From JALGWA01 sp964604955 (GTDB taxonomy: Bacteria; Arandabacterota; Arandabacteria; Arandabacterales; JALGWA01), in contig CAZSBE010000002.1 of assembly GCA_964604955.1 (NCBI GenBank), forward strand, positions 1 through 64,000: 64,000 nt of DNA, given 5' to 3'. The notes beneath the pieces were generated by a model, which saw nothing but the letters and a program-made list of their open reading frames with translations, did no database searches and was not told the origin of the DNA. Positions 31,038-40,212 of the stretch are shown here, one piece after another; position 1 is the stretch's first letter; the number at the start of each line of letters is the position of its first letter. A program made the translations under genes and the position numbers.

Positions 31038-32702
31038 CTACGACGACTTCTTGAAGTCGATCATGTCGATCAGCCTTACACTTCCTTCACTGAACGGACT
31101 GAACGCGAGACTCACCTTCTCTCCCGACTTCAAGAAATCCATAGCTCCGGAATCCTCGCTCGATACTGCGACTTCCCCAAGCCTCCACTGCCCATCAATC
31201 TCTTTAAACACACTTCGGTCCAAAGATTCAAGCACAAAAACCGGGCGCGGGTTGCATTCCCCGAAAGGTTCGAGGCGCATTAGCGCCCTGAAGGTGTCGA
31301 TCCGCATGTCATCATGTTTGAGTTTAGCTTCAATGCTGATTTCTTTAATGAGAATCCTGGGATCGATCCTCGCCTCGAGAAAAGAAGAGAAACCTTCGAG
31401 CATTGCGCCGGCGTTAGCGGGGTCGATAGAGAAACCCGCCGCCTGCTTATGGCCGCCATAACCGAGGAGGAGACTCTTGTTCGCGGTCAGGGCCTCAACG
31501 AGGTCGATTCCCTTGGGGGCGCGGGCCTCGCCGATGCTCTTGTCACCCTTGGTGGCGATTATGAGAACGGGCTTGTTCTCCCGGTCCGCGATTCTCGAGG
31601 CGCAGTACCCGACGGTCTTGTCGGGGAGGTTATCGACGCTGAAGGCGATCACCTTCGCATCGCCGAAATCGCGCGCCTCGAACTCCTCTATCACCCTGCT
31701 GAACGCCCTGCGCGCCTTCTCCTTCTTCCGCTCCCGCTCCAGAACCAGCGTGCCGAATATCTCCTCGGCGTCCTCTTCCTCCGTCGAGAGCAGGAGTTCG
31801 CATCCGAGGTTGCCGCCCTCGCTGGAACGCGAAGCCCCGATCAGCGGAACGATCTTGGCGAGAATCTCCGTCATGGTCGAGTCCTCGTCGACCCATATGT
31901 GGGACCGCAGGGTGACGAAAGGCGTGATCTTCCTGCTGGCGATCTGCCGCACTCCGTGATAGACGATGATGCGGTTTTCGCCGACCAGGGGGACGCGGTC
32001 GGCGAAAGTTCCGAGCGCGGCCATGCCGAGCATCCCGTCCATGGAAGGGGGGCTGCCGGTCTTCCGGTATGACTCGGCGAAGATCTCCATGAACCTGTAG
32101 GCAACGCCGCATCCGGCAAGGTCCCGGAATCCGTACTTCGAGTCGGAGCGCTTCGGGTCTATCACGGCAACCGCAGGCGGTATCTCCGCGGGGGGTTCGT
32201 GGTGGTCTGTGATGATAGTGTCTATTCCGAGCTCGCTGGCGTACGCGACCTCATCCCTGCAGGAGACGCCGCAGTCGACCGTGATTATGAGCGAGACGCC
32301 CATCCCTTTGAAACGGTCGATGAGATGCCTGGAAAGCCCGAGGCCCTCGGTGGGCGAGTCCGGAATGTAATACGACACGTCCGCGCCGATTTCTTTCAAG
32401 GACCCGAAGACGATGGTCGTGGCCGTTATGCCGTCCGCGTCGTCATGGCCGAGAACGGCGATGTGCTCATCGTCGAATACCGCTTTCATGAGCCTCTCGA
32501 CCGCCGCCGCCGCGTCCGGAAGCAGCATGCCGTCCGACAAGTCCGCGAGCGCCGGGTCGAGAAAGCTCCGCGCACCGGACTCGTCTACGATGCCGCGCGC
32601 GGCCATCACCGTCGCCGTTATCGGAGTCACGTCGAGAGAATATTCGAGTCTCTTTATGTCGGCGGGCTCCGGTTTTTCTATCTTCCAGCGGTACTTTGCC
32701 AT
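31038..32702 (-). CDS. recJ: RecJ-like DHH-family single-strand exonuclease
   Basis: 554 residues. DHH phosphoesterase motifs: I 'VLGHDDADGITA', II 'IITVDCGVS', III 'TIITDHHEPP', IV 'GTFADRVPL'; then DHHA1 with 'LLGYGGHKQAAGF' and a C-terminal OB-like region. RecJ degrades single-stranded DNA 5'-3' in repair. Motif I starts with His (H-D-D-A-D-G) where classical bacterial RecJ has Asp; archaeal RecJ-like/GAN proteins use His at this place, from memory. Length and domain order fit RecJ. It is followed by the threonine aldolase gene upstream at 32710. Confidence 0.88.
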   Translation of the reverse strand: MAKYRWKIEKPEPADIKRLEYSLDVTPITATVMAARGIVDESGARSFLDPALADLSDGMLLPDAAAAVERLMKAVFDDEHIAVLGHDDADGITATTIVFGSLKEIGADVSYYIPDSPTEGLGLSRHLIDRFKGMGVSLIITVDCGVSCRDEVAYASELGIDTIITDHHEPPAEIPPAVAVIDPKRSDSKYGFRDLAGCGVAYRFMEIFAESYRKTGSPPSMDGMLGMAALGTFADRVPLVGENRIIVYHGVRQIASRKITPFVTLRSHIWVDEDSTMTEILAKIVPLIGASRSSEGGNLGCELLLSTEEEDAEEIFGTLVLERERKKEKARRAFSRVIEEFEARDFGDAKVIAFSVDNLPDKTVGYCASRIADRENKPVLIIATKGDKSIGEARAPKGIDLVEALTANKSLLLGYGGHKQAAGFSIDPANAGAMLEGFSSFLEARIDPRILIKEISIEAKLKHDDMRIDTFRALMRLEPFGECNPRPVFVLESLDRSVFKEIDGQWRLGEVAVSSEDSGAMDFLKSGEKVSLAFSPFSEGSVRLIDMIDFKKSS

Positions 32703-32709
32703 TAGTTGT

Positions 32710-33756
32710 CTATGCGGGTCCAGCGAAGACCTTTTCGAACGCCATAGTCGCCCGGTCTATGTCATCATCGTCTATGTCAAGATGCGTGACCGCTCTTATC
32801 GTAGTGCCGCCAAACGGTAGCACGAGGATTCCCTCTTCCTCAAGCCTTAAAATCGCCTCGTCCATACCCAGACCGCTGCCCGCGACGTCAACCACGACGA
32901 TGTTAGTCTGCACCGTCTCGAGATCGATGGCGACGCCCGGAACCCCGGAGACGGACTCGGCGAGCCTGCGCGCGCGCGCGTTGTCATCCGCGAGGCGCCC
33001 GATGTTGTTCTCGAGCGCGTAGACGCCCGCGGCGGCGATAATGCCCGCCTGTCTCATGCCGCCGCCCAAGAGCTTCCTGTTCCGGTGGGCCCGCTTTATG
33101 AAATCCCGGTCGCCGACCACCACCGACCCTATCGGCGCGCCGAGGCCCTTCGATAGACAGAACATCATTGAATCGCAGAGCGCGCAGTATTCCCCCGCAT
33201 CGATTCCCGAAGCCACGGCCGCGTTGAATATTCTCGCGCCGTCGAGATGCACCTTGAGGCCCCTCGCCTCCGCCAGGCCATAGATCTCGCGCATTGTCTC
33301 CAGCGGATAGACCACTCCGCCCGCCCTGTTGTGAGTATTCTCCAGACAGATGAGACGGGTTACGGGCTCGTGCGGGTCATCGGGGCGTATGGCCTTCTCG
33401 ATCCTTGCGGCCGTGAGTATGCCCATCTCCCCGGTGAGCGGAGCCAGCTGCACACCGCACAGTACGGCGGGCCCTGCCGCCTCATAGTTGTAAATGTGCG
33501 AGCCCGTCTCGACGATAGCTTCGTCGCCGCGCCTCGTGTGAGCCATGACGGCGACTTCATTCCCCATGCTTCCGCTCGGCACGAAAAGGGCGGCTTCACG
33601 GCCGGTTATCTCGGCGGCACGGCGCTCGAGCTCGTTGACGGTCGGATCGTCGCCGAAGACATCGTCGCCTACGACGGCCTCCGCGATGGCCCGGCGCATC
33701 TCAGGCGTCGGCCTCGTGACGGTATCGCTTCTCAAATCCACGGGATTATGCGGCAT
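32710..33756 (-). CDS. ltaE: Low-specificity L-threonine aldolase
   Basis: 348 residues from the ATG at 33756 (AAAGGA 7 bases upstream), beginning MPHNPVDLRSDTVTRPTPEM, the family's typical start. PLP lysine in 'FCLSKGLGAPIGSV', with 'SGSMGNEVAVMAHTRRGDE', 'ENTHNRAGG' and 'HLDGARIFNA'. It cleaves threonine or allo-threonine to glycine and acetaldehyde. It lies between the ADP-ribosylglycohydrolase and recJ-like genes. Stereospecificity cannot be read directly; the L-type group is the best fit. Confidence 0.92.
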   Translation of the reverse strand: MPHNPVDLRSDTVTRPTPEMRRAIAEAVVGDDVFGDDPTVNELERRAAEITGREAALFVPSGSMGNEVAVMAHTRRGDEAIVETGSHIYNYEAAGPAVLCGVQLAPLTGEMGILTAARIEKAIRPDDPHEPVTRLICLENTHNRAGGVVYPLETMREIYGLAEARGLKVHLDGARIFNAAVASGIDAGEYCALCDSMMFCLSKGLGAPIGSVVVGDRDFIKRAHRNRKLLGGGMRQAGIIAAAGVYALENNIGRLADDNARARRLAESVSGVPGVAIDLETVQTNIVVVDVAGSGLGMDEAILRLEEEGILVLPFGGTTIRAVTHLDIDDDDIDRATMAFEKVFAGPA

Positions 33757-33809
33757 CGGATATCCTTTCCAGAAAACACTACAGGGGGAAGTATACGAAT
33801 CGCGGCCGC

Positions 33810-34880
33810 CTATGTCAACGCGGCCGCTCTCTCTCCTTCCCGGCCGGTGGCGATGTGGAAACACGTTTCGGCGAGACTGACGAGCTCGTGATAACTCCAG
33901 TCGCCGCGGTCGTTGACGATCGTAAGCAGGTGCCCGGGCAGGCCCTCGAGCCCGAGATATGCGCCGCTTATCGCGCCTGCCATGGCGGCGGTGGTATCTA
34001 CGTCCCCGCCGCAGCCGATCGATGTCTTGATCGTGGTCCAGTAGTCTTCCGGAGTTCTAAGGAAGGAGTAGAGGCTCCAGAGCACGCTCGGGATCACGAA
34101 AGGAGATATGTACTTCCAGGCGTCTACGTGATCGGCCGCCACGCCGCACCTCGAGATCGGAATGACGGCCACTTCCGGCTCGAGCCTCGTCCAGATGGCC
34201 AGCTCCTCGATGTAGAGGGCGAACTCCTCATGATAGACCTGTACCCACTCGCCGAGCGTGCCCAGAAAAGCACCCATGTCCAGAGGATACGAGCGGGACG
34301 CCAGCGCGACCGCTCCGGCGATAGCCACCGACCCGGCGGAGCAGCGCTTGTCCATGTGAGTGATGCGCCCCTGATCGTATGCGACCTCAATCATCCTCGC
34401 CGGGTCGTCGCCGTATATGAGCCCCACGGGGCCCGCCCGCATGGCCGTTCCGTTACCCGCGGACGGCGCGGGCTCCGCCGCCTCCGTCCAGGGAATGCCG
34501 CTCCTCAGGCGAAGAGCCGCCTGGAGGGTCGCGATCCCCGAACCGACCACGCGGTGTTCGGCGAAGATCTCGCAGATCCTCCTCGCGTAGTCCTCCGGAA
34601 CGAATTCGCCGCAGGTCGCGTAGCTGATCATGAGCTCCCGCGCCAGCTGGGAGTCGTCGGTGTATTGCCCGAGGGTGTACGGCGAAATATCCATCTTCTC
34701 GGGGCCGAAATCCCGGTTCATGAGCCCCTCCAGCACCTTCTCCACATACAGCGAGCAGGCGTCGGGCAGGGTTCCTTCAACCGGAAACCCGAGAGCGTCT
34801 CCCAGGCACTGGCCCAGCAGGCAACCCGCAAAGAGATCCTTCGAAGGGGTGCGCTTCCCCGGCTCTTTCTTCCCGTGCAT
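33810..34880 (-). CDS. ADP-ribosylglycohydrolase family protein
   Basis: 356 residues. 'AGCLLGQCLGDALGFPVEG' at the start, metal-binding 'YTDDSQLARELM' at about 69 and 'GCGGDVDTTAAMAGAISGAYLG' at about 305 define the DraG/ARH fold with its two-magnesium site. Known members remove ADP-ribose from arginine, serine or small metabolites; the target here is unknown and no ADP-ribosyltransferase is nearby. ATG at 34880 with AGGAGCTGCGGCC upstream. It is the first gene after an extended -10 promoter at 34987-35015 and so may lead the transcript that includes ltaE, recJ and rsmI. Confidence 0.87.
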   Translation of the reverse strand: MHGKKEPGKRTPSKDLFAGCLLGQCLGDALGFPVEGTLPDACSLYVEKVLEGLMNRDFGPEKMDISPYTLGQYTDDSQLARELMISYATCGEFVPEDYARRICEIFAEHRVVGSGIATLQAALRLRSGIPWTEAAEPAPSAGNGTAMRAGPVGLIYGDDPARMIEVAYDQGRITHMDKRCSAGSVAIAGAVALASRSYPLDMGAFLGTLGEWVQVYHEEFALYIEELAIWTRLEPEVAVIPISRCGVAADHVDAWKYISPFVIPSVLWSLYSFLRTPEDYWTTIKTSIGCGGDVDTTAAMAGAISGAYLGLEGLPGHLLTIVNDRGDWSYHELVSLAETCFHIATGREGERAAALT

Positions 34881-34986
34881 GGCCGCAGCTCCTGGCTTTC
34901 CCTGCCGCTAGATTCTCTACCGAGGGCTCGGGCGCGGATGGGCGTGAAGATCTCCGGGCCGGGCGCCTCAGGAATCCACAGGCGGG

Positions 34987-35015
34987 ATTATAGCACATTC
35001 AGCGTCAATCCTCAA
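34987..35015 (-). promoter_or_regulatory. Sigma-70 promoter with extended -10 before the ADP-ribosylglycohydrolase gene
   Basis: On the - strand TTGAGG (35010-35015), 17 bases, TATAAT (34987-34992) preceded by TGC (extended -10). Start predicted near 34980, leaving a leader of about 100 bases. It sits in the 190-base gap after selB, which holds no other feature I can support. Confidence 0.7.
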
Positions 35016-35070
35016 TCCCGGCATTCCACGCGCAATACCCGACGTTTCAGTGGGGACGGGGAGCCGGTGC

Positions 35071-36960
35071 CTAGACCAGCCTGCGCTTGTCGGCCGCCCG
35101 GCGGGTCACTCCCAGGCGGTCGAGGTGCTCGAGTATGGGGACGGCGTACTTGCGGGTGGTGTCGAGGGCGTTCTTGAGTTCGCTCACCGTGGCCTCTCCG
35201 TGTTCGTTGAGATATTCGGTGACCCTCCTTGTGGCCTCCTCGATTGCCCGCCCGTGCACGTAGAGGCCGGCATCGAGTTTGACCACGGTCCCCTCCTCCA
35301 CCAGGAGGCGCATGACCTTGTTCAGGGTCGCGCCGTCTGTATGAGCGGCTCTGGCAATGTCGCTCTCTGAGGGAGTCTGGAACATGCGGTCTTCAAGCAG
35401 ACGCAGCACGGTGTCCCTCGCCGCCTTCTCCCCCGGGCCGAGCTCAACGTCGCTCGAACCCATCCTCACCCTGCCCTTCCGCGCGAACACGCCGCCCTCG
35501 CCGGCGAGCCTGTCGAGAACCCAGTTGAGCAGGCCGTCCGGAAGCCCGGTCTTCTCCCTCAGCTCTTCCTTGGACATGCCCCACTCGAGCTTGTTGCGAG
35601 ACTGGTAGGCCGCAAGCGTCTCCGCGATGCCCCTCTCCAGGCCGTCGAGCACGTCCGCGTGAATGAACGCTCCCGGGGCGGTCTCGCAGAGCCGGCCCCT
35701 CTCGACGAGCGACACCGCTACCGACGCGGCTTCGGGGCGGGTGAGCGTGAGGCGTTTCCTGACGTCCTCCAGCGAAGCGTCGTGGGCGTATCTCCTGAAA
35801 TGGGCTTCGACTATTTCATCGGGCGTCCCGGCCGCAAGCAGACCCAGAAACTCGCCGACTTGGGAGTCCTTCTTCCTGTGCCTGCCCGCTCTCGTGTCGA
35901 GGACCCGGCCTCCCCCGATTGTGGCCGGCGGCGAATAGGTCCTTACGACGAACCGGTCGCCGAAGGCGGCCACGACCGGCTTCTCGAGCCTTACCTGTAC
36001 GAAAGTCTTCTCCCCCGGGTTTGCCTGGTTCGCGCCCACTACGAATGCCCGCCCCAGGGTCTCGCTCGAGCCGAGATGAAAGCGTATGCGCGCGCCGTCC
36101 CGCAACTTCCTCTTATATGACGGCAGAAGGTAGAGCTCGGTATCGACCATGGACGTCACTTCGAATTCACCCGGGGTAACGACGCATGCGCCGCGGTCGA
36201 CGCCGTCCCTGTCCACCCCGTGAAGGGCGACAGCCGTCCGCTGCCCGGCGTAGGCCCGCTCGACCTTCTCGTCGTGCACTTCAACGCCCCGCACTCGCAC
36301 GCTCACGCCACCGGGGAGCACATCGAGCCGGTCGTCCCTCGCAATGGCCCCCGACCAGAGCGTCCCCGTTACCACGGTGCCGAAACCGGTCATGGAAAAG
36401 ACCCTGTCCACCGGAAGGCGCGCGGCTTCGCCTATTGACCGGTCTTCGATCTTCCCCACCACGTCGATCATGGCCTGCATGAGCTCGTCCAGGCCCTCGC
36501 CCGTGGTCGCGGAAGTAGCGACCACCGGAGCGTCCTCGAACGGGGTGTTCTCGACGAATTTCTCCACCTCTTCGCGCACCAGCTCCACCATCTCTGGCCC
36601 GGCTAGATCGGTCTTGGTGAGCGCGAAGACGGCATGCCTGATGCCGAGCAAAGAGATGATGTCGAAGTGCTCCCTGGTCTGGGGCATTATGCCCTCATCG
36701 GCGGCGACGACGAAGAGAACGGCGTCAATCCCGCCCACGCCCGCCAGCATGTTCTTGACGAAGCGCTCGTGCCCCGGAACGTCGACGATTCCCATTCGGG
36801 TTCCGTCGGGAAGGTCGATCCGCGCGAAGCCCAGGTCGATGGAAATGCCGCGTTCTTTCTCTTCCTTCAGGCGGTCGGTGTCGACGCCGGTCAGCGCCTT
36901 GATGAGAGCGGTCTTGCCGTGGTCGATATGTCCGGCTGTGCCCAGGACGATTCTTCGCAC
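35071..36960 (-). CDS. selB: Selenocysteine-specific elongation factor SelB
   Basis: 629 residues. GTPase motifs 'GTAGHIDHGKTALIKALTG', 'DVPGHERFVKNMLAG' and 'ALTKTDLAG' are followed by EF-Tu-like domains 2 and 3 and four C-terminal winged helices (about 370-629) that bind the SECIS hairpin. SelB delivers Sec-tRNA to UGA codons. Start is GTG at 36960 with GGAGGACCGGAA upstream. It is the last gene of the rho-prfA-murA run. selA, selC and selD are not in the window. Its presence shows the cell uses selenium, in line with the selenium-hydroxylase maturation genes at the left end. Confidence 0.95.
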   Translation of the reverse strand: MRRIVLGTAGHIDHGKTALIKALTGVDTDRLKEEKERGISIDLGFARIDLPDGTRMGIVDVPGHERFVKNMLAGVGGIDAVLFVVAADEGIMPQTREHFDIISLLGIRHAVFALTKTDLAGPEMVELVREEVEKFVENTPFEDAPVVATSATTGEGLDELMQAMIDVVGKIEDRSIGEAARLPVDRVFSMTGFGTVVTGTLWSGAIARDDRLDVLPGGVSVRVRGVEVHDEKVERAYAGQRTAVALHGVDRDGVDRGACVVTPGEFEVTSMVDTELYLLPSYKRKLRDGARIRFHLGSSETLGRAFVVGANQANPGEKTFVQVRLEKPVVAAFGDRFVVRTYSPPATIGGGRVLDTRAGRHRKKDSQVGEFLGLLAAGTPDEIVEAHFRRYAHDASLEDVRKRLTLTRPEAASVAVSLVERGRLCETAPGAFIHADVLDGLERGIAETLAAYQSRNKLEWGMSKEELREKTGLPDGLLNWVLDRLAGEGGVFARKGRVRMGSSDVELGPGEKAARDTVLRLLEDRMFQTPSESDIARAAHTDGATLNKVMRLLVEEGTVVKLDAGLYVHGRAIEEATRRVTEYLNEHGEATVSELKNALDTTRKYAVPILEHLDRLGVTRRAADKRRLV

Positions 36961-36977
36961 TTCCGGTCCTCCGTGCC

Positions 36978-38231
36978 CTATTCGGGCACTCTCTCGATGT
37001 CGGCGCCGAGGCCGCGCAGCTTCTCCTCTATTGCCTCATAGCCGCGGTCTATGTGATACACGCGCGAAACGTGCGTTTCGCCCTCCGCGACGAGCCCTGC
37101 CAGTACGAGGGCGGCGCTTGCCCTCAGGTCGGTCGCCATCACCGGGGCCCCGCTCAGCGTCTTCACGTACCCGACCTGGGCGGTGCTTCCGCTGAGCTTG
37201 ATATCGGCGCCCAGGCGCCTGAGCTCGGGCACATGCGTGAACCGGTCCCGGAATATGGTTTCACTTATTATGCTCGTGCCCCTGGCGACGGTCATGAGTG
37301 CCATGAACTGGGCCTGCATGTCGGTGGGGAAGCCCGGATATGGCGCGGTCACGACATCCACCGAGTTCAGGAGCTTCTTGCCGTTGATCTGGAGCCGCGT
37401 CCTCGAGACCTCCACTCCGACTCCGCACTGGACCAGCTTGACCGTAACCGACTCGACATGCTCGGGAACGCAGTCGACGATCTCGATCCGGCCGGCGGTT
37501 ATCGCTCCGGCAACCATATAGGTGGCCGTCTCGACGCGGTCCGGCACTATCTTGAATTCCGCGGGAGAGAGCTCGTCCACGCCGTCGATTGTTATGACGT
37601 CGCTGCCAGCTCCGCTTACTTTCCCGCCCATCAGGTTCAGGAAATCGGCGAGGGCCGTGATCTCGGGCTCCCTGGCCGCGTTGGTGATGACGGTCTGTCC
37701 CCTGGCGCGGCTCGCCGCCATCATGGTATTGGCGGTGGCTCCCACGCTGGGCGAGGAAAAGGTGACATGGCTGCCCTTGAGCCGCCGCACGTCTGCCTTG
37801 ATATAGCCGTGGTCTATGTCGACATTCGCTCCCAGTTCGCGCATCGCTCTTATGTGAAGGTCGACCGGCCGCGGCCCCCAGGCGCAGCCGCCGGGAAGCG
37901 AAACCCTGGCCTTGCCCACGGACGCGAGCAGAGGGCCAAGCACGTATATGGATGCCCGCATCTTCCTCACGAGATCGTAGGGCGCCTCGTGGCTCACGAC
38001 CTCGCTCGAGTCTATAGTGAGAACGTCGCCATCCCACCGGGACTTGACCCCGAGCTGCTCCAGCACCGCGGCCATGGAGGCCACGTCTTTGAGCCGCGGA
38101 ACGTTCCTTATCACCGAAACGCCCCGCGTGAGAAGACACGCGGTCATCACGGGAAGCACGGCGTTCTTGGCGCCGCCTATCTTCACCCGGCCCTTGAGCC
38201 TCTTGCCGCCTCTCACTACGATCTTGTCCAT
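36978..38231 (-). CDS. murA: UDP-N-acetylglucosamine 1-carboxyvinyltransferase
   Basis: 417 residues. 'LKGRVKIGGAKNAVLPVMTACLL' at the start and the catalytic Cys in 'LPGGCAWGPRPVDLHI' (about 117), with 'GATANTMMAAS' and 'PTDMQAQFMALM'. It transfers enolpyruvate from PEP to UDP-GlcNAc, the first committed step of peptidoglycan synthesis. Presence of the Cys predicts fosfomycin sensitivity of the enzyme. It follows prmC directly (stop of prmC's neighbour at 38232), so both share one message. Confidence 0.95.
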   Translation of the reverse strand: MDKIVVRGGKRLKGRVKIGGAKNAVLPVMTACLLTRGVSVIRNVPRLKDVASMAAVLEQLGVKSRWDGDVLTIDSSEVVSHEAPYDLVRKMRASIYVLGPLLASVGKARVSLPGGCAWGPRPVDLHIRAMRELGANVDIDHGYIKADVRRLKGSHVTFSSPSVGATANTMMAASRARGQTVITNAAREPEITALADFLNLMGGKVSGAGSDVITIDGVDELSPAEFKIVPDRVETATYMVAGAITAGRIEIVDCVPEHVESVTVKLVQCGVGVEVSRTRLQINGKKLLNSVDVVTAPYPGFPTDMQAQFMALMTVARGTSIISETIFRDRFTHVPELRRLGADIKLSGSTAQVGYVKTLSGAPVMATDLRASAALVLAGLVAEGETHVSRVYHIDRGYEAIEEKLRGLGADIERVPE

Positions 38232-39110
38232 TTACGCCATCCTCGCGGTTATGACCCTGTCTCTTCCCGAGAGGTCCTTGACGACCCCGACGGCAGCCGC
38301 GCCCGCCCCTTCAAGCAGCCGGCCTACGGCTTCGCCCTGGTCCGGCGCCACCTCGAGCGCCACCAGCGCCCCCCTCGACAATATAGACGGAAGGGCCGGG
38401 ATGATTCTTCTTACGAATTCCAGGCCGTCCTCTCCCCCGTCCAGGGCTGCCCGGGGCTCGTGGTCCCGGACTTCGGGTTCAAGGCCGGCGATGTCGGCGG
38501 CGCGGACATAAGGAGGATTGCAGACGAAGATGTCGAAGCCTCCCCCGCCGTCGGTCTCTCTCAAGAAACTTATACCATCTCCCACGATGAACTGCATGAG
38601 GTTTTCGACGCCGTGCCTGGAGGCATTCGCCCTGGCCGTATCGACCGAAACCGCCGAAACGTCCGTCGCGACCATGCTGAGGAGGGCGCCTCTCTCCATG
38701 CCGAGCACGCAGGCGAGGCTCACGCAGATGACGCCCGAGCCCGTGCCCATCTCGATAATCTTCAGCCGGCCGGCGCCTGCCGCTTTCGCCTTCTCAATAA
38801 CGCACTCGACGAGCACCTCCGTTTCCGGGCGCGGGATGAACACACCTTCGCGCAGCCCGAAGGCGAGCGACATGAATTCGCACTCCCCCGTTATGTACTG
38901 CAGCGGATATCTCCCGGCCCGCCGCCGCGCGAGCTCCAGCAACCGCTCCGCGTCCCCCGGTGAGACATCCCGCTCGCCATCGAGATAGAGGCCGGTCCTG
39001 GTGAGACCGAGAACGTGACCGGCGATGATCTCGGCCTCGGTCCTGGCCGTGGATATGCCCGCCCCGGAGAGTATATGCTCGACCGAGGTTACGAGAGCGA
39101 CAATAGACAA
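38232..39110 (-). CDS. prmC: Release factor glutamine methyltransferase PrmC
   Basis: 292 residues. N-terminal helical domain, then SAM-binding 'IIEMGTGSGVICVSLA' and the catalytic 'VCNPPYVRAADI' (NPPY). PrmC methylates the GGQ glutamine of release factors; its substrate RF1 is encoded directly upstream. Start is TTG at 39110 with AAGGAAGGCACCACG in front, since no ATG fits. It ends one base before the murA start codon region. Confidence 0.93.
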   Translation of the reverse strand: MSIVALVTSVEHILSGAGISTARTEAEIIAGHVLGLTRTGLYLDGERDVSPGDAERLLELARRRAGRYPLQYITGECEFMSLAFGLREGVFIPRPETEVLVECVIEKAKAAGAGRLKIIEMGTGSGVICVSLACVLGMERGALLSMVATDVSAVSVDTARANASRHGVENLMQFIVGDGISFLRETDGGGGFDIFVCNPPYVRAADIAGLEPEVRDHEPRAALDGGEDGLEFVRRIIPALPSILSRGALVALEVAPDQGEAVGRLLEGAGAAAVGVVKDLSGRDRVITARMA

Positions 39111-39141
39111 CGTGGTGCCTTCCTTTACCTGAAGGCCGGCA

Positions 39142-40212
39142 TCAGAAGCCGGTGGACTCTATTCTCTGCTGAGTGTCATGGACCCTGAGGGCATCGATTA
39201 TCTCGTCGAGGTCTCCGTCGAGCACCCCGTCGAGCTTATGGAGGGTGAGGCTTATCCTGTGGTCGGTGACCCTTCCCTGCGGGTAGTTGTATGTCCGGAT
39301 CTTCTCGCTGCGGTCGCCCTTGCCCACCTGCTGCTTGCGCTCCCTGGCCCGTTCCCGCTCCTGTTCGACCCTGGCCATTTCATAGAGGCGCGACCTCAGG
39401 ACCTTAAGGGCCTTCGCCTTGTTCTTATGCTGCGACTTCTCGTCCTGGCACTGCACTACCATCCCCGTGGGAATGTGCGTGACTCTGACCGCCGAGTCCG
39501 TGGTGTTCACGCTCTGCCCTCCCGGACCCGATGAGCGGAACACGTCGATCCTGAGTTCTTCGGGCCTGATGTCCACGTCGACTTCCCCTGCCTCCGGCAG
39601 AATGGCTACGGTCACCGCGGAAGTGTGTATGCGCCCTGATGACTCGGTGGCCGGGACCCTCTGGACGCGATGGACGCCGCTTTCGTACTTCAGCCTGCTG
39701 TATGCGCCCCGGCCCTCGACCAGGAATATGACTTCCTTGAAACCGCCGACGCCGGTGGGGCTGGAACTCAGTATCTCGGTACTCCAGTTGTTGCCCTCGG
39801 CATACTTGGAATACATGCGGTAGAGGTCGGCGGCGAAAAGCGCGGCTTCCTCCCCGCCCGTTCCGGCCCGTATCTCCACCAGCGTGTTCTTCTCATCATT
39901 GGGGTCTTTGGGAATCAGCATCTCCTGGAGAGCCAGCTCTATCGCCTCCGCCGAAGCCTCCAGGCCCTCTATTTCCTGGCGCGCAAGCTCGGCGAGCTCG
40001 TGGTCCGCGGACGACTCTATTATCTCCTCGGCCTCGGCGATGCCCGTTTTCACCCGCTCGTACTCGCCGGCCTTCCTGACGATGCCCTCGAGTTCGCTCA
40101 TCTCCCTGGAATACTCCATGAGGAGCTTGGGCTTGCTGACGATTTTCTCGTCCGAGAGCAGTTTGCCGAGCTCTTCGTACCGCTCGCAAGCTCTTCTGAG
40201 CGCGTCCCGCAT
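39142..40212 (-). CDS. prfA: Peptide chain release factor 1
   Basis: 356 residues from the ATG at 40212, which overlaps the DUF1385 stop (TAATG). The stop-codon-reading 'RVPATESSGRIHTSA' carries RF1's P-x-T (PAT) motif and 'SSGPGGQSVNTTDSAVR' the catalytic GGQ. 'EKIRTYNYPQGRVTDHRI' is another RF1 signature. It terminates translation at UAA and UAG. Extending the frame upstream is possible but the extra region is antisense to DUF1385 and not real. Confidence 0.95.
   Translation of the reverse strand: MRDALRRACERYEELGKLLSDEKIVSKPKLLMEYSREMSELEGIVRKAGEYERVKTGIAEAEEIIESSADHELAELARQEIEGLEASAEAIELALQEMLIPKDPNDEKNTLVEIRAGTGGEEAALFAADLYRMYSKYAEGNNWSTEILSSSPTGVGGFKEVIFLVEGRGAYSRLKYESGVHRVQRVPATESSGRIHTSAVTVAILPEAGEVDVDIRPEELRIDVFRSSGPGGQSVNTTDSAVRVTHIPTGMVVQCQDEKSQHKNKAKALKVLRSRLYEMARVEQERERARERKQQVGKGDRSEKIRTYNYPQGRVTDHRISLTLHKLDGVLDGDLDEIIDALRVHDTQQRIESTGF

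Noticed and set aside
37053..38963. A 636-codon open frame on the + strand
   Set aside because: It is antisense to murA and prmC, which have full motif sets; the composition is typical of a GC-rich shadow frame.
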